Assembly: GCA_964422685.1 (NCBI GenBank)
Contig: CAYRCG010000043.1
Location: 1 to 14,983 of the forward strand
Length of the DNA: 14,983 bases
Origin: Syntrophomonas sp964422685
GTDB lineage: Bacteria > Bacillota > Syntrophomonadia > Syntrophomonadales > Syntrophomonadaceae
Direction: 5' to 3'
In this document: positions 14,923-14,983 of the stretch, piece after piece
Layout of the letters: every line of letters starts with the position of its first letter
How positions within the stretch are numbered: position 1 is the first letter of the stretch
Translations under genes and position numbers: made by a program
The notes under the pieces: generated by a model
Databases searched by the model: none
What the model saw: the letters and a program-made list of their open reading frames with translations, nothing else
Told to the model about the DNA's origin: nothing

Positions 14923-14983
14923 TGCAAATGACACCTCCATCTTCTGCACAAAAATCCTATAATAATCTATCACAAGGCTATTC

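Noticed and set aside
1..14983. CRISPR arrays, tRNA or rRNA genes, insertion sequences, phage or defence genes
   Set aside because: I read both strands for direct repeats, tRNA-like cloverleaves and transposase-like frames and saw none. The window is almost fully occupied by housekeeping genes.

Overview
The window is one minus-strand block of translation and transcription genes. In transcription order (high to low coordinate) it reads rpmG, secE, nusG, rplK, rplA, rplJ, rplL, an unrecognised membrane protein, rpoB, rpoC, an L7Ae-like protein, rpsL, rpsG, fusA and the first codons of tuf. I found no credible plus-strand gene. The L7Ae-family gene between rpoC and rpsL, the GGAGG-type ribosome binding sites, several TTG/GTG starts and a 49-residue zinc-type L33 point to a Firmicute, most likely a Clostridia lineage of moderate GC. 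The genus cannot be fixed from the sequence alone. An exact 100-N run inside rpoC shows that this is a scaffolded draft or metagenome assembly.

Layout. Bases 14512-14922 carry rpmG and secE. nusG follows 16 bases after the secE stop and probably starts at a rare ATT codon. rplK and rplA (12536-13780) are separated by a spacer holding a hairpin that looks like an L1 autoregulatory site. The rplA-rplJ spacer holds an L10 leader, a pairing-competent antiterminator and an intrinsic terminator, followed by rplJ and rplL (11409-12369). Bases 11136-11408 are non-coding and hold a hairpin, a 9-bp inverted repeat and a possible promoter. They precede a 217-residue signal-peptide/single-TM protein. A good sigma-A-type promoter just after that gene faces rpoB. 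rpoB and rpoC occupy 3414-10303, and the rpoC 3' end is lost in the gap. The str-type cluster (L7Ae-like, rpsL, rpsG, fusA, tuf) ends the window.

How the genes work together. L11, L1, L10 and L12 build the L1 stalk and the GTPase-associated stalk of the 50S subunit, on which EF-G and EF-Tu act. Beta and beta' form the RNA polymerase core, and NusG couples polymerase to its regulators. S12 and S7 belong to the 30S decoding and head regions. SecE is part of the protein translocon. RNA elements allow the ribosomal-protein part to be tuned separately from rpoBC.

Most of the window is conserved housekeeping DNA, and I do not see a clearly new biological system. The points most worth checking are the membrane protein inserted between rplL and rpoB with its partly duplicated upstream sequence, an Asn at the main rifampicin-contact His position of RpoB, the ATT start of nusG, and the regulatory spacers. 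Bases 14923-14983, upstream of rpmG, show only its ribosome binding site and no recognisable gene.
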